Shown piece by piece: positions 15,757-25,778 of a DNA stretch of 64,000 bases (its first letter is position 1; each line of letters begins with the position of its first letter). The translations under genes and the position numbers were made by a program. The stretch lies in NCBI RefSeq assembly GCF_011065895.1, contig NZ_JAALCR010000025.1, positions 1 through 64,000 on the forward strand, read 5' to 3'. The DNA is from Paludisphaera rhizosphaerae. GTDB taxonomy: Bacteria > Planctomycetota > Planctomycetia > Isosphaerales > Isosphaeraceae. Below the pieces are notes generated by a model. It did no database searches and was not told the origin of the DNA. It saw only the letters and a list, made by a program, of their open reading frames with translations.

Positions 15757-18666
15757 TTGCGCCAGCGACTATCGGCCCTCGCCCTTGCGTTCTTCTGCTC
15801 GACCGCCGCCCTCGCGGACGAGCCCAGGTCGCCGCTTTCGCCGGCGGAGGCCCAGGCGCTCTTCAAGGTCGACCCCGGCTTGAAGATCGAGCTGGTCGCC
15901 GCCGAGCCGCTCGTCGTCGACCCTGTGGAGATCGCCTTCGACGAGCGCGGGCGGATGTGGGTCGTCGAGATGCGCGACTATCCCAACGGCCCTCCGGACG
16001 GCGGCAAGCCCCTGGGACGCATCAAGGTCCTTGAGGACGTGAACGACGACGGCGTCTACGACAAGGCGACCGTCTTCGCCGACGGCCTCCTGTTCGCCAA
16101 CGGCCTGATCCCCTGGCGCGACGGCGTGATCGTCACCAAGGCGCCCGCGATCGTATACCTCCGCGACACCGACGGGGACGGCAAGGCCGACTCCAGCGAG
16201 ACGCTCTACCAGGGCTTCGCCACCGGCAACGTCCAGCTTCGCGTGAGCCACCCGACGCTCGCCCTCGACGGCTGGATGTACGTCGCCAACGGGCTCCGCG
16301 GGGGGAAGGTCGTCGCCGCCGACGCCAAGGGGGAGGCGATCGACCTCTCCGGCAAGGACCTGCGGTTCGACCCGATCACTGGCAAGGCCGAGGCCGTCTC
16401 CGGCCCCGCCCAGTTCGGGCTCTCGTTCGACGCCTGGGGGAACCGGTTCGTCTGCGACAACCGCCACCACCTGCGGCACGTCGTCTTCCCGGATTGGGCC
16501 GCCCAGCGCAACCCTCGGCTGGCCGTCCGCCAGGTCCTGAACGACGTCCCCATCGACGGCGAAGGGGGGCACGTCTACCCGATCAGCAAGTACTGGGTGA
16601 CCTCCACGCTCCACTCCGGCCAGTTCACGGCCTGCTGCGGCGTCCTCCCCTACACGGGCGACGCCCTCCCCGAAGCCTACCGCATCGCCGCATTCACCTG
16701 CGAGCCGACCGGCAACCTCGTCCACGCCGAGATCATGGAGCCCGCCGGCGCAACCTTCCGCTCGAAGGCGATGCGCGAGGGCGTCGAGTTCCTGGCCTCG
16801 CCCGACACGTGGTTCCGCCCCGTGAACCTGACCGTCGGGCCGGACGGCGCCCTGTACGTCGCGGACATGTACCGGGCCGTGATCGAGCACCCCGAATGGA
16901 TGCCCGTCGAGCTGAAGAACCGCCCCGACCTCCGTCTCGGCGAGGATCGCGGCCGGATCTGGCGGGTCGTCGCCGCCGACGCCAAACCCGCCCCCCCCGA
17001 GCGCCGGCGGATCGCCCCGGACGCCGACCGCCTCGCCCTGCTCGGCCACCCCAACTCCTGGCAGCGCGACGTCGCCCGGCGACTCATCAAGCAGGATTCG
17101 GACAAGTCCTTGCCCGTTGATGCGTTGAAGGCCCTCGTCGCCAGCGACGGCGACAGCCTGGCGCGGGCTCAGGCGGCCTGGCTGCTGGAAGACGCGGGCA
17201 AGCTGACCGACGACCTCGTCGCCACGCTGCTGCACGCGGACTCGCCGCGCCTCCGCGAGCAGGCGGTCCTCCTGGCCGGGCCGCGAGTGGCGACGGCCGA
17301 GTCGGTCCGAGGGCGCCTCCTCGCCCTGGCCACCGACCCCGACGCGAAGGTCCGCTATCAGGTCGCCCTGGCCCTGGGCGGCTGGAACGACGACCGGAAG
17401 GTCGCGCCGCTGGCGACGATCGCCGCCCTGGGCGTGAACGACCGCTGGACGCGCTTGGCGGTCGCCGCCGCGCTGCCGGACCATGCCGGCGACGTCTTCG
17501 CCGCCATCGGCGGACGTCTCCCCGCCGACACCACCGACGCCGACCATCTGGCCCTAATCCGCGAACTGGCCGCGCTGGTCGGTTCTGGAAAGGATCCGCA
17601 AGAAGTCTTGAGGGTCCTCCGCGCCGTCTTGAACTCCACCTCCAACGCGCAGATGTTGGCTTCTCTGGACGGGCTGGCGGAGGGGGCTGCCCGCGCGCGA
17701 TCGTCACTCGAACGACTGATCGACGAACTCCCCGACAATGCTCCAAAGGACACGCGAGAGCGGGTCGCCCGGATCGTGACCCAGGCCGCCGCCCTCACGG
17801 CCGACGGCCCGACGCGGCTGGTGGCGATCCGCCTGCTCCCCTTCGCCGGCTATGACGCCGCCATGCCCGTACTGTCGAAGCTGCTGGTCGACGACCCGAG
17901 CCAGGAGGTCCGCGAGGCCGCCGCGCGGGCGCTGGGGAGCCTCGACCGACCCGAGGCGCTTGACCGTCTGATCGAGCCCTGGCGGTCGTACATGCCGGCC
18001 GTCCGCCGCGCCGCGGCCGACGTGCTGATGCGCGACCCGGCGCGGATCAACCGGCTGCTGGACGCGATCGAACAGGGGAAGATCGGCCCCAGCGACCTGG
18101 ACGCGGCGCAGTCGAAGCGGCTGCTCGCGCACGCTGACGCAACGATTCGCGAACGCGCCGGCAAGCTCTTCGTCCGCCCCGGCGGCCGTCGCGAGGCGAT
18201 CGAGAAGTACGCCCCCGCGATCACGGCGGCCGGCGACGCCAGGCGGGGCAAGGCCGTCTTCGAGGCCAACTGCGCCACCTGCCATCGCGTGGCGGGGATC
18301 GGCGTGGACGTCGGCCCGGACATCGCCGACACCCGCGCCCGCACCCGCGACGCCCTGCTCACCGACATCCTCGACCCCGACCGGGCCATCGACGCCAACT
18401 ACGTCGCCTACGTCGTCGCCACCTCCGACGGCGCGGTGTACGACGGCGTGGTCGCCGCCCAGACCGCCAGCAGCCTGACCCTCAAGCGCCCCGAGGGGAA
18501 GACCGAGGTCCTGCTTCGCTCGGCCATCGACGAGGTCCGCTCCACCGGCCGATCACTCATGCCCGAGGGCTTCGAGGCCAAGATCAGCGTCGACCAGATG
18601 GCCGACCTGCTCACCTTCCTGAAGGACTGGCGCTACCAGGACGGAGCCGTTCCGCTGGGGCGATGA
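15757..18666 (+). CDS. PVC-type heme-binding CxxCH protein with propeller and HEAT repeats
   Basis: The start is a TTG with AGGAG about 10 bases upstream, giving the leader MRQRLSALALAFFCSTAALA. Residues about 30-400 form the membrane-bound dehydrogenase-like propeller (VDPVEIAFDERGRMWVVEMR, DVNDDGVYDKATVFADGL, VGPDGALYVADMY). Residues about 420-800 are alpha-helical HEAT-type repeats rich in Asp, Arg and Ala. The C-terminus is a mono-heme cytochrome domain with CATCH at residues 839-843 and a distal VGPDIADTRART region. This architecture is characteristic of planctomycetes and relatives. Such proteins are thought to be periplasmic oxidoreductases, often linked to polysaccharide or sugar oxidation; the substrate is not known here. 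The 969-residue length is normal. Confidence 0.95.
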   Translation: MRQRLSALALAFFCSTAALADEPRSPLSPAEAQALFKVDPGLKIELVAAEPLVVDPVEIAFDERGRMWVVEMRDYPNGPPDGGKPLGRIKVLEDVNDDGVYDKATVFADGLLFANGLIPWRDGVIVTKAPAIVYLRDTDGDGKADSSETLYQGFATGNVQLRVSHPTLALDGWMYVANGLRGGKVVAADAKGEAIDLSGKDLRFDPITGKAEAVSGPAQFGLSFDAWGNRFVCDNRHHLRHVVFPDWAAQRNPRLAVRQVLNDVPIDGEGGHVYPISKYWVTSTLHSGQFTACCGVLPYTGDALPEAYRIAAFTCEPTGNLVHAEIMEPAGATFRSKAMREGVEFLASPDTWFRPVNLTVGPDGALYVADMYRAVIEHPEWMPVELKNRPDLRLGEDRGRIWRVVAADAKPAPPERRRIAPDADRLALLGHPNSWQRDVARRLIKQDSDKSLPVDALKALVASDGDSLARAQAAWLLEDAGKLTDDLVATLLHADSPRLREQAVLLAGPRVATAESVRGRLLALATDPDAKVRYQVALALGGWNDDRKVAPLATIAALGVNDRWTRLAVAAALPDHAGDVFAAIGGRLPADTTDADHLALIRELAALVGSGKDPQEVLRVLRAVLNSTSNAQMLASLDGLAEGAARARSSLERLIDELPDNAPKDTRERVARIVTQAAALTADGPTRLVAIRLLPFAGYDAAMPVLSKLLVDDPSQEVREAAARALGSLDRPEALDRLIEPWRSYMPAVRRAAADVLMRDPARINRLLDAIEQGKIGPSDLDAAQSKRLLAHADATIRERAGKLFVRPGGRREAIEKYAPAITAAGDARRGKAVFEANCATCHRVAGIGVDVGPDIADTRARTRDALLTDILDPDRAIDANYVAYVVATSDGAVYDGVVAAQTASSLTLKRPEGKTEVLLRSAIDEVRSTGRSLMPEGFEAKISVDQMADLLTFLKDWRYQDGAVPLGR

Positions 18667-19067
18667 TGCGGAGCGTCGGCGCCGCCTCGCTGATGGATTT
18701 CGGACCCGGGGTGGTTGACAGTTTTCGGCCGAAGGCATAAAAATGGATTGATCGTGCGGCGAACCCTCGCCGCGCGATCTCCAAGACGACGGGGCGTGGA
18801 TCCTCGCGATCGACGCCTCCGCCATCGCCGGGAGCGGCCGACATCAGGGTCGTGCAACACGGGCGGCAAAGCCCGTCGTCCCTGAACTCCTTCGTCGGCC
18901 ATCCATTAGGAACGGCGACGCTTCTCGGGAAGCGGTTCTGGATCTCGTCTCTCGGAAGTCGAGCCCCGCCGCGCGCGGATCTCGAACCGTCGCTCATGGG
19001 CGATCGGAGTCGTCGATCCTGCGCGCCCGGCGCACGTCATCCTCTTTTCCTTCAAGGATTTTTCCCC
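18667..19067. other. Intergenic stretch without a recognised gene
   Basis: These 401 bases separate the heme protein from the lipoprotein-DUF1559 pair. Frames on both strands translate to Arg/Ser/Pro-rich text with no leader or motif. It must hold the promoter of the pair, but I could not identify one with confidence. The Shine-Dalgarno-like AAGGA at 19054 belongs to the next gene. Confidence 0.5.
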
Positions 19068-19301
19068 ATGCATCGCCTCGTCGCTGCATTGCGCGCCGTT
19101 GCGCCCGGCCTGGCCTTCGCGACCGCGGCGCTGACGCTCGCGCTGATCGCGGGCTGCTCGGAAGGAACGTCGGGCAACCCGGCGGATTTCGCGGGCCCGC
19201 TCGACACGTCGAAGGCTCAGAAGAGCGACGACGCGCCGGCCCTTGAGCCGGGCGTCGGCTACGACGGCTCCGGCAAGCCGATCTCCAAGAAGAAGCACTG
19301 A
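19068..19301 (+). CDS. Small lipoprotein upstream of a DUF1559 gene
   Basis: The 77-residue product has a long leader ending in LIAGC, so lipidation at Cys30 is expected. The mature part is short, acidic then basic, ending KPISKKKH. In planctomycetes, short lipoproteins are often found beside DUF1559 genes, and this one ends 49 bases before such a gene on the same strand. Co-transcription is likely. The function is unknown; it may help assemble or anchor the pseudopilin-like partner. Confidence 0.75.
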   Translation: MHRLVAALRAVAPGLAFATAALTLALIAGCSEGTSGNPADFAGPLDTSKAQKSDDAPALEPGVGYDGSGKPISKKKH

Positions 19302-19350
19302 TTCGGCTCGCCCGACGAGTCCTCTTCTCCCTTTTCAGGATTATCCTCTG

Positions 19351-20370
19351 ATGAAAGTCCGCCGCGGTTTCACGCTGATCGAATTGCTTGTGGTCATCGC
19401 CATCATCGCCGTGTTGATCGCCCTCTTGTTGCCGGCCGTGCAGAGCGCTCGCGAGGCCGCCCGCCGCGCCCAGTGCGTGAACAACCTGAAGCAGATCGGC
19501 CTGGCCATCCACAACTACATCTCGGCGAACGAGGTCGTCCCGCCCAACGGCTACAACATCCGCTACGTCACGCCGCCGACCTACTACACGACGGCCTCGG
19601 ACAAGGTTCGTCTGATGCCGTTCATGGAGCAGCAGACGCTCTCCAACGCCTACAACTTCAACATCCAGGACCGGGGCTACAGCTTCAGCCAGATCACCCA
19701 GGTGACGGTCTGGTCGTCGTTGGTCTCCTCGCTGAACTGCCCGTCCGACCCGAACCCGGGCAACAACGGCTACACCTTCAATAGCCAGACGTACAAGGTC
19801 GGCACGACCAACTACCACATGAGCGGCGGCCCGAACCGCTGGAACAACAACGGCGGCGTGGTCAACGGCGTCGCCTACTGGATGAACCCCGGCACGTACT
19901 TCGGCGCCCCCGTGACGATCGCCGCGGTCACCGACGGCACGTCCAACACCATCGCCTACGGCGAGGTCGTGAAGGGGAAGAACGGGGCCAACATCCCCGG
20001 CACGAACCTCTGCTACCTGATCGCCGGGACGCTCAACAAGGGCTACCTCGACGACATCAACGTCTGCCAGTCGTCCAACAGCGCCCTCTGGGACTACAAG
20101 GGCGAGTACTGGACCGAGCAGTCCACCCACCGCGGCGGGCCGTTCTACGAGGTCATGCCGCCCAACAAGAAGTCCTGCATGAACCCCAACGGTGGGACGT
20201 GGGCCTACCAGGACCACTTCATCACCGCGTCCTCGTTCCACTCCGGCGGCGTCAACGTGATGATGCTGGACGGCTCGGTCCGGTTCATCAAGGACAGCAT
20301 CAACGTCGTGACGTGGATCGGCCTGGGCTCGATCAACGGCGGCGAGGTGATCTCCAACGACAGCTTCTGA
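19351..20370 (+). CDS. DUF1559 pseudopilin-like protein
   Basis: The 339-residue protein opens with the type IV pilin-like cleavage and methylation motif [20 protein letters not shown], with cleavage expected after the Gly, and continues [18 protein letters not shown], as in all DUF1559 members. The C-terminal family motif [18 protein letters not shown] is present, as is the internal [15 protein letters not shown]. It is probably inserted in the membrane and exposed on the cell side. The family is greatly expanded in planctomycetes and its function is unsettled. A UUCG hairpin follows the stop and separates it from the convergent gene. Confidence 0.96.
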   Translation: MKVRRGFTLIELLVVIAIIAVLIALLLPAVQSAREAARRAQCVNNLKQIGLAIHNYISANEVVPPNGYNIRYVTPPTYYTTASDKVRLMPFMEQQTLSNAYNFNIQDRGYSFSQITQVTVWSSLVSSLNCPSDPNPGNNGYTFNSQTYKVGTTNYHMSGGPNRWNNNGGVVNGVAYWMNPGTYFGAPVTIAAVTDGTSNTIAYGEVVKGKNGANIPGTNLCYLIAGTLNKGYLDDINVCQSSNSALWDYKGEYWTEQSTHRGGPFYEVMPPNKKSCMNPNGGTWAYQDHFITASSFHSGGVNVMMLDGSVRFIKDSINVVTWIGLGSINGGEVISNDSF

Positions 20371-20378
20371 ATCCGCCT

Positions 20379-20404
20379 CGCCCCTCGGCTTCGGCCGAGG
20401 GGCG
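20379..20404. terminator. UUCG-tetraloop hairpin between convergent genes
   Basis: CGCCCCTCGGC and GCCGAGGGGCG form a perfect 11-bp stem closing a TTCG loop. It lies between the DUF1559 stop and the end of the convergent FG-GAP gene and can terminate both. Confidence 0.85.
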
Positions 20405-20421
20405 CGGGGCGCGATCCGTCC

Positions 20422-22698
20422 TCACCTCTTGAGGGCGACCTCCTTCGACTTCGGCCCCAGGTCGAGCGTCTTGTAGGCGTCGGCGAACTCGGTGATCTCG
20501 ATGACGCGGCCGGCGGGGACGTCGCGGAAGGTCTGGGTGGATTTGGTCGTCGGCCAGTAGACCTCGATCGACGCGGCGGCTCCGGCGTCGGCCAGGCCGA
20601 TGGTCTGCTCCAGCGTGTTGGCCCCGAAGCTGCTGCCCGAGGATACCGTCCGATAGAGGGTCTTCGATTTGGGCCCGGCCGTGACGACCTTGATCCGGGC
20701 TCCGACGGCCGCCCTGTTGGACCGGGCGCCGACGAGTCGGAGCGTCAACGTCTTCCGGCCGTGGCCGGGGTTCTGGAAGAGGACGTTGTGGTAGCTGTCG
20801 CCGTCGACGGCGCCCCCCATCTGGGCGAAGATGTCCACGTCGCCGTCGCGGTCGTAGTCGCCGCAGGCCACGGCGTGGCCCTTCTGAAGGTGGCCCACGC
20901 CCGCCGCGCCGGTGACCTCGGAGAACCGCGCGCCGTCGACGTTCTTGAACATCCGGTTGGGCATGAGGCTGGCGATGCTGGGCTCGCCTGTACCCAGGTA
21001 GAAGTCGAGGAAGCCGTCCTCGTCGAAGTCGGCGAAGTTGCTCCCCATCGCGGCGAAGCACATGTCGAGCCCGGCTTCGCGGGCGCGGTCGATGAACCCT
21101 CGGCCGCTCTCGTTGTGGTACAGCTTGTTGGGGTATCGGCCGTGCGGGCGGCCGAGGAGGCCCTTGACGACGTCGGCCAGCGCGCGGTCGTAGCTGGTGG
21201 CGAAGACGTCTTCCCAGCCGTCGTTGTCGTAGTCGAACGCCCAGCAGGAGAAGCCGGTGACGGGCCCGCGGACGCCCATCTCGTCAGAGGCGTCGACGAA
21301 CCGGCCGCCGTCGTTGCGGTAGAGGATCGCCCGGCCGTTGAGGTAGTTCATGAACAGATCAGGATCGCCGTCGTTGTCGATGTCGGTCCAGCAGGCGCCC
21401 TTGCAGAAGGTGCGCAGAGAGTTCTCAAGGCCGACGGCCGCGGTGACGTCCTCGAACGAGCCGTCGCCCTTGTTGCGATAGAGCTTGTTCGGTCGGCGCT
21501 CGTCGCAGATGAAGAGGTCGACGTGGCCGTCGTTGTCGTAGTCGGCCCAGGCGGCGGAGTTCGAGTTCACGGCCGCGGCCAGGCCGGCCTTCTCGGTGAC
21601 GTCCTCGAAGCCGGTCCCCGTGTTGCGCAGGAGCGAAGGCCGCACGGGCCGGGCGATCCAGGCGCCGCGAGGGATGAAGACGTCCATCCGGCCGTCGTTG
21701 TCGTAGTCCGCCTGGACGGCGAAGAGGCCGCCGTACTGCTCCGACAGGCCGACCGATTCAGTGCGATCCTCGAAGCTCCCGTCCCCCTTGTTGTGATAAA
21801 AGGCGGCGCACTGCTTGTAGTCGAAGCTCGTGGTGAACAGGTCGAGCAGACCGTCGCCGTCGAAGTCCTCCATGATCGCCCCGCCGGCCTGGTTGAAGCG
21901 GTTGACGCCGGCGTCGGCGCCGACGTCGCGGAACCGGCCGACGTCGAACTCGGATTTGACGAACGGACCCAGGTCGAGGAGGAAGCGGGGGTCGACCTTG
22001 TCGGGATACTGGCCCAGCGTCATGTGGGCGATGTTCAGCAACCAGGCGGCCTCCAGGTCGTCCGGGAACCGCTCCAGCAGCTCGCTGAAGAAGCCGACGG
22101 CGGCCTTTGAGCCGGCGGTCTTGGTGTGCCTGGCCGCCTCGGAGATCGGCAGGATGCAGGAGCTTTCGCCGCGACACATCACGCAGTTGTCGTTCTCCCC
22201 CTTACGCAGCGCGGCGACTCCCTGGAGATAAACCAGAGTGGGGAGGATCCGGGCCGCCAGGACGTCATCGGACTCGGCGGCGGCGCGGGCCTTCGCCAGG
22301 GCTTCGCCTGCGGCGGCCGGGTCGCCGTCGGCCAGCAGCAGGGTGGCGCGCGTGAGGGCGTTGTTGATTCGGTTCGGAGTCGGGAGGTTCGCGGACGCCT
22401 CCACCTTCTCGATCGCCGCGATCTCGCGCCGGGCGACGTCCAGCCAGTGCTTGCGAACTTCCGCCGGAGAGGCCGTCGGCTCCCAGGGAGAGGCCGCCGC
22501 CACGATCAGCGCGAATCCGCTGGCGTCGATCGGCAGCCGCTTCTGGTAATTCAGCGGCCTCTTCTCCATCGTCCACGCGGCCGCCTGCGGGTGCATCATC
22601 CTCATGCCGGCCGCAACGGCGCCCAACGCCGCCAGGCCGAGGAACGCCGCGGCCGCGACCCCCATGCGGCGGCGGCCGTCCTGCTTGTCGTCCTTCAT
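20422..22698 (-). CDS. FG-GAP/VCBS repeat protein with ASPIC/UnbV domain (CRTAC1-like)
   Basis: The 758-residue product starts MKDDKQDGRRRMGVAAAAFL with a membrane helix near residues 12-32. It has a helical N-terminal region of about 200 residues. Then come about seven FG-GAP-type repeats with calcium-loop cores such as DFDGDGLLDLF, DYDNDGRMDVF, DIDNDGDPDLF and DYDRDGDVDIF. The C-terminus is an ASPIC/UnbV domain (GARIKVVTAG, SSGSSFGANTLEQTIGL, IEVYWP). A Cys-rich turn, CVMCRGESSC, in the N-terminal part is unusual and could bind metal. The propeller would lie outside the cytoplasm. The start was moved inward 24 codons to the ATG that precedes the leader. Confidence 0.92.
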   Translation of the reverse strand: MKDDKQDGRRRMGVAAAAFLGLAALGAVAAGMRMMHPQAAAWTMEKRPLNYQKRLPIDASGFALIVAAASPWEPTASPAEVRKHWLDVARREIAAIEKVEASANLPTPNRINNALTRATLLLADGDPAAAGEALAKARAAAESDDVLAARILPTLVYLQGVAALRKGENDNCVMCRGESSCILPISEAARHTKTAGSKAAVGFFSELLERFPDDLEAAWLLNIAHMTLGQYPDKVDPRFLLDLGPFVKSEFDVGRFRDVGADAGVNRFNQAGGAIMEDFDGDGLLDLFTTSFDYKQCAAFYHNKGDGSFEDRTESVGLSEQYGGLFAVQADYDNDGRMDVFIPRGAWIARPVRPSLLRNTGTGFEDVTEKAGLAAAVNSNSAAWADYDNDGHVDLFICDERRPNKLYRNKGDGSFEDVTAAVGLENSLRTFCKGACWTDIDNDGDPDLFMNYLNGRAILYRNDGGRFVDASDEMGVRGPVTGFSCWAFDYDNDGWEDVFATSYDRALADVVKGLLGRPHGRYPNKLYHNESGRGFIDRAREAGLDMCFAAMGSNFADFDEDGFLDFYLGTGEPSIASLMPNRMFKNVDGARFSEVTGAAGVGHLQKGHAVACGDYDRDGDVDIFAQMGGAVDGDSYHNVLFQNPGHGRKTLTLRLVGARSNRAAVGARIKVVTAGPKSKTLYRTVSSGSSFGANTLEQTIGLADAGAAASIEVYWPTTKSTQTFRDVPAGRVIEITEFADAYKTLDLGPKSKEVALKR

Positions 22699-22866
22699 CG
22701 TTCGCCCTCTGTTATGGATGAATGTCGCTCGATGCGGGCTATCGACGCTCGTCCCAGACGCAACGCGCAACGGGGCGCGGCCGGTCGGTCGGTCGACCGG
22801 CGCAACGTCGTCGGGGGCGCGTGAGAACGACGCCCCAGGGCGCGGGAGGTGCGTAACTCGATCCGA

Positions 22867-23328
22867 TCAGGCGACGGGGCGTCGCGGAGGTCGTTGGACG
22901 CCCGCCAGTTCAGGGGTGGGCCGTTGAGGAGGACCTTCAAGGGGGACGAGACGGCCTCTCTTCGGTTCGCGCGGGGACGCGTCCATGAGGCCGAGGCAGA
23001 GTTCACGCCCGAGGAACGGCGCCGCCGGCGGAGGGGCCGGGAGATCGCCGGATCCGCCCGAGCACGAGGGCCCGGAGCACGGAGGGACGCGGCCTGGAGG
23101 AGGCGCGTCGGATTCTTCCAGATCGTCCAGCGCCGTCAGGACGGCCGACCGCGGAGATCCGCCGGAATGCACCCGCGACGAGCAGCCCGCCTGGACCGAT
23201 CGGGGCGCGATCGCGCCCAGGACGGCCAGCGCGACGAGCACGATGACCGCGGCGGGCCTCGGGGATGGTCGGCGGATTCGGATCAACTCTCGGCCCTTCA
23301 ACCGGGACGAAGGCCCCGGCAGGCGCAC
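22867..23328 (-). CDS. Possible small secreted Pro/Cys-rich protein
   Basis: From a GTG at 23328 (TTG at 23301 is an alternative) the frame gives a basic start, then a convincing export helix (AAVIVLVALAVLGAIAPRSV) ending QAGCSSRV. The mature part of about 100 residues is rich in Pro, Ser and Cys, with CSGPSCSGG in the middle. The helix and the Cys pattern make it more than a shadow frame. The ATG-less start, weak ribosome site and low-complexity tail leave doubt. It lies between the FG-GAP gene and the divergent pseudokinase gene. The function is unknown. Confidence 0.45.
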   Translation of the reverse strand: MRLPGPSSRLKGRELIRIRRPSPRPAAVIVLVALAVLGAIAPRSVQAGCSSRVHSGGSPRSAVLTALDDLEESDAPPPGRVPPCSGPSCSGGSGDLPAPPPAAPFLGRELCLGLMDASPREPKRGRLVPLEGPPQRPTPELAGVQRPPRRPVA

Positions 23329-23439
23329 GCACGTGATGAATGGAGACGCTATGATGATATCCGCCCGCCGTCCGGTTGACCATTCGAATCGGGCGGCCGA
23401 GCTTTCTGAGATCCACATCGTGCGAGGTGCGCCAGTCCG

Positions 23440-25752
23440 ATGAGCCAGGTCGACGAGCGCGAGGAGAGCTTCGAGGAGCGCCCGGACCCGCTCGACGAGG
23501 CCGCGATCGAGGCCGTCGCCGCCGCGGCGATGGAACCGGGGGCGGTCTCGCCTGAGCCCGAGGACGCCGGACCGGTCGAGCCGATCGTCGAGCGTTGCGA
23601 GCGATTGAGCCTGGACGTTCCCACCCGGCTGCGGCTGTTCCAGGCGTGCTGCCGGATGATCCACGGCGAGCACCAGCGGGGGCGGATCCTCGGCGATCTG
23701 ACGGCCCCGCGACTGGGCCTGACCGCCGACGACGAGCCGGCTGAGATTCCCCCCCTGCCCGACCTCGACCCGGAAGCCCTTGACGCCTGCACCAGTCCGG
23801 AGCAGGTTCTGGGCGAGCCCCTCACCACGGCCGCCGACGTTTACGCACTGGGCGCGATTCTGTACGAATTGCTGACCGGCCGGGCACCGGTCGACGTCGA
23901 CCCTTCCGACCCCTCGGCCACGGCGAAGGCGATCAGCGAACAGGCCCCGGAGCGTCCCAGTCGCGCTGCGCCCGGAGATCGGCGAGCGGCCATCGGCCGC
24001 GATCTCGATGCGATCGTGCTGGAGGCTCTGCGGAAGGAGCCCGAGCGGCGATACGCCTCGGCCGCGGCGCTGGCGGACGACCTCGACGCCTCCTTCGCCG
24101 GCCTCCCCGTCCGCGCCGGCAGGACGTCCGAGTGGGGCCGGGTCGCTCGGTTCATTGGGCGTCGGAAGTGGGTTGTGGGGGTGTCCACGGCGGCGCTGCT
24201 GGGGATGATCGGCTGGGGATGGTGGATGATCCACCGGACGCGGGATTTGACGGACCAACTCGACCGCGCCGGCGAGGCGGCCGCCGGGACGCAGCGGGTC
24301 ATGGCCCTGATGACCGACCGCCTGACGGACGACGAGGAGCCGACCGACGACGACGGCGAACTCCGCCACGACCTGCTGACGGCCGCTCGCGAGCATTACG
24401 AGCGAGTCCTCAGCGCGAACTCCGGCGAGGCTCCCGAAGCGAAGATCGACGCGGCCGACGCCAAATCGCGGATCGCGGCGATCGATCTGGCGCTGGATCA
24501 CAAGGCGGAGGCCGCCGGCGGCTATCTGACCGCGGCCGACATGTGGCGCGACCTCGCCTACGAGCACCTGGGCGATCCCGGGCCGGCCTTCCGCCTGGCC
24601 GAGGCCCGCGCGGGGCTTTCCCGGGCGCTCGACGCGGGTACGAAGGGCTCGGCGGCCGAGGCCGCGCTCGCTCCCCTGGAGTTGGCCCGCGAGAACTACC
24701 GGGTCCTCGCCGACTCCCAGCCCAGCGAATCCCTGTATCGTCGCCGACTGGCGCGCGTCCTGTACGACGAGGCCGATCTTCAGCGCCGGCTGGGGAAGAC
24801 GTCCGCGGCGCTGGCCGCGGCGCGATCGGCGGTCAGCCTGCTGGAAGAACTGGCCTGGACGCGGCCGCGCGACGTTGAGACCCGCGTCGCGGCGTCGGCC
24901 GCGTTCGGTCGGCTCGCCCGGATCCTCGGCGACCGCGACGACGGCCTCCGGGGCGCTTACGAGGCGCTGAACCGGGCGGTCTTGCTGCTGGACGCGACCC
25001 CGGAGCCGGCGCGGGAGTCGCCTCGGATCGCCTTCGAGACGGCCTGCCGGCTCATCGACCTGGCCGAGCTTCAGCGGTCGGCCGGGGGAGTGCAACCGGC
25101 GGCCGCCACGATCGCCCGCGCCTCGTTGCTGCTGGACGGCCTGCTGGTGAAGGCGCCCGACGACGTCCGCTACCGCATCGAGGCGGCCACGGCGCTGAAC
25201 ATGGAGGCTGAGATCCTCCGCGCCCAGGGCCTTCGCGACGAGGCGACGGCCCGCCTCGACCGGGCCCGCCCTCTGCTCGACCGCCTGGTCGCCGAGCATC
25301 CCACCGAGCGTCGGTACGTCGTGGGGCTGGCCGTTTCGCGAGGCGTCCGCGGCCGGATGCTGATCCAGGCCGGCAAGCTCCCCGAAGCCCTGAAGTCCTT
25401 CCAGGGCGCCGCCGACCTGCTCGACGGACTCAAGGACCAGGACCGCGAGGCGGCCGACGCCTACTCCTTGGCCTGCAACCTCTCGCTGGGCCTGACCCTG
25501 ATCGGGGCCAAGGAAGGGGGCAAGCCAATCGAGGACGACGCCGATCCCAGCCTCACCCCCGCCGACCGCGCCCGCCGCAAGGTCTACGGCCGTCGCGCCG
25601 TGGCCGCCCTGCGCCAGGCCGTAGCCAAGGGCTGGAACCAGCCCGACCTCTACCGGAACGACCCCGTCCTCGACCCCCTCCGCCGTCGCGACGACTTCCG
25701 GAAACTTATGATCGAACTCGCCGCCAGCCCGGAGCCGGCGGCGAAGCCCTGA
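23440..25752 (+). CDS. Pseudokinase lacking the N-lobe, with membrane helix and TPR-like tail
   Basis: After an acidic N-terminus of about 55 residues, the sequence joins the kinase fold at the helix before the catalytic loop (PTRLRLFQACCRMIHGEHQR). The catalytic loop is degenerate: LGDLTAP at 84-90 replaces HRDLKPS, and no DFG is visible. The end of the activation segment and the C-lobe survive as SPEQVLG (119-125), ADVYALGAILYELLTG (132-147) and LEALRKEPERRY. A glycine loop and the ATP-binding Lys are absent, so it cannot be an active kinase. A membrane helix (about 244-262) leads to a 500-residue helical tail, probably TPR-like. Its closest relatives in the window are the two kinases at 29577 and 40260. 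It may act as a scaffold or decoy. Confidence 0.85.
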   Translation: MSQVDEREESFEERPDPLDEAAIEAVAAAAMEPGAVSPEPEDAGPVEPIVERCERLSLDVPTRLRLFQACCRMIHGEHQRGRILGDLTAPRLGLTADDEPAEIPPLPDLDPEALDACTSPEQVLGEPLTTAADVYALGAILYELLTGRAPVDVDPSDPSATAKAISEQAPERPSRAAPGDRRAAIGRDLDAIVLEALRKEPERRYASAAALADDLDASFAGLPVRAGRTSEWGRVARFIGRRKWVVGVSTAALLGMIGWGWWMIHRTRDLTDQLDRAGEAAAGTQRVMALMTDRLTDDEEPTDDDGELRHDLLTAAREHYERVLSANSGEAPEAKIDAADAKSRIAAIDLALDHKAEAAGGYLTAADMWRDLAYEHLGDPGPAFRLAEARAGLSRALDAGTKGSAAEAALAPLELARENYRVLADSQPSESLYRRRLARVLYDEADLQRRLGKTSAALAAARSAVSLLEELAWTRPRDVETRVAASAAFGRLARILGDRDDGLRGAYEALNRAVLLLDATPEPARESPRIAFETACRLIDLAELQRSAGGVQPAAATIARASLLLDGLLVKAPDDVRYRIEAATALNMEAEILRAQGLRDEATARLDRARPLLDRLVAEHPTERRYVVGLAVSRGVRGRMLIQAGKLPEALKSFQGAADLLDGLKDQDREAADAYSLACNLSLGLTLIGAKEGGKPIEDDADPSLTPADRARRKVYGRRAVAALRQAVAKGWNQPDLYRNDPVLDPLRRRDDFRKLMIELAASPEPAAKP

Positions 25753-25778
25753 ACGAGGTCGGGGTCGTCCTCGATCCG

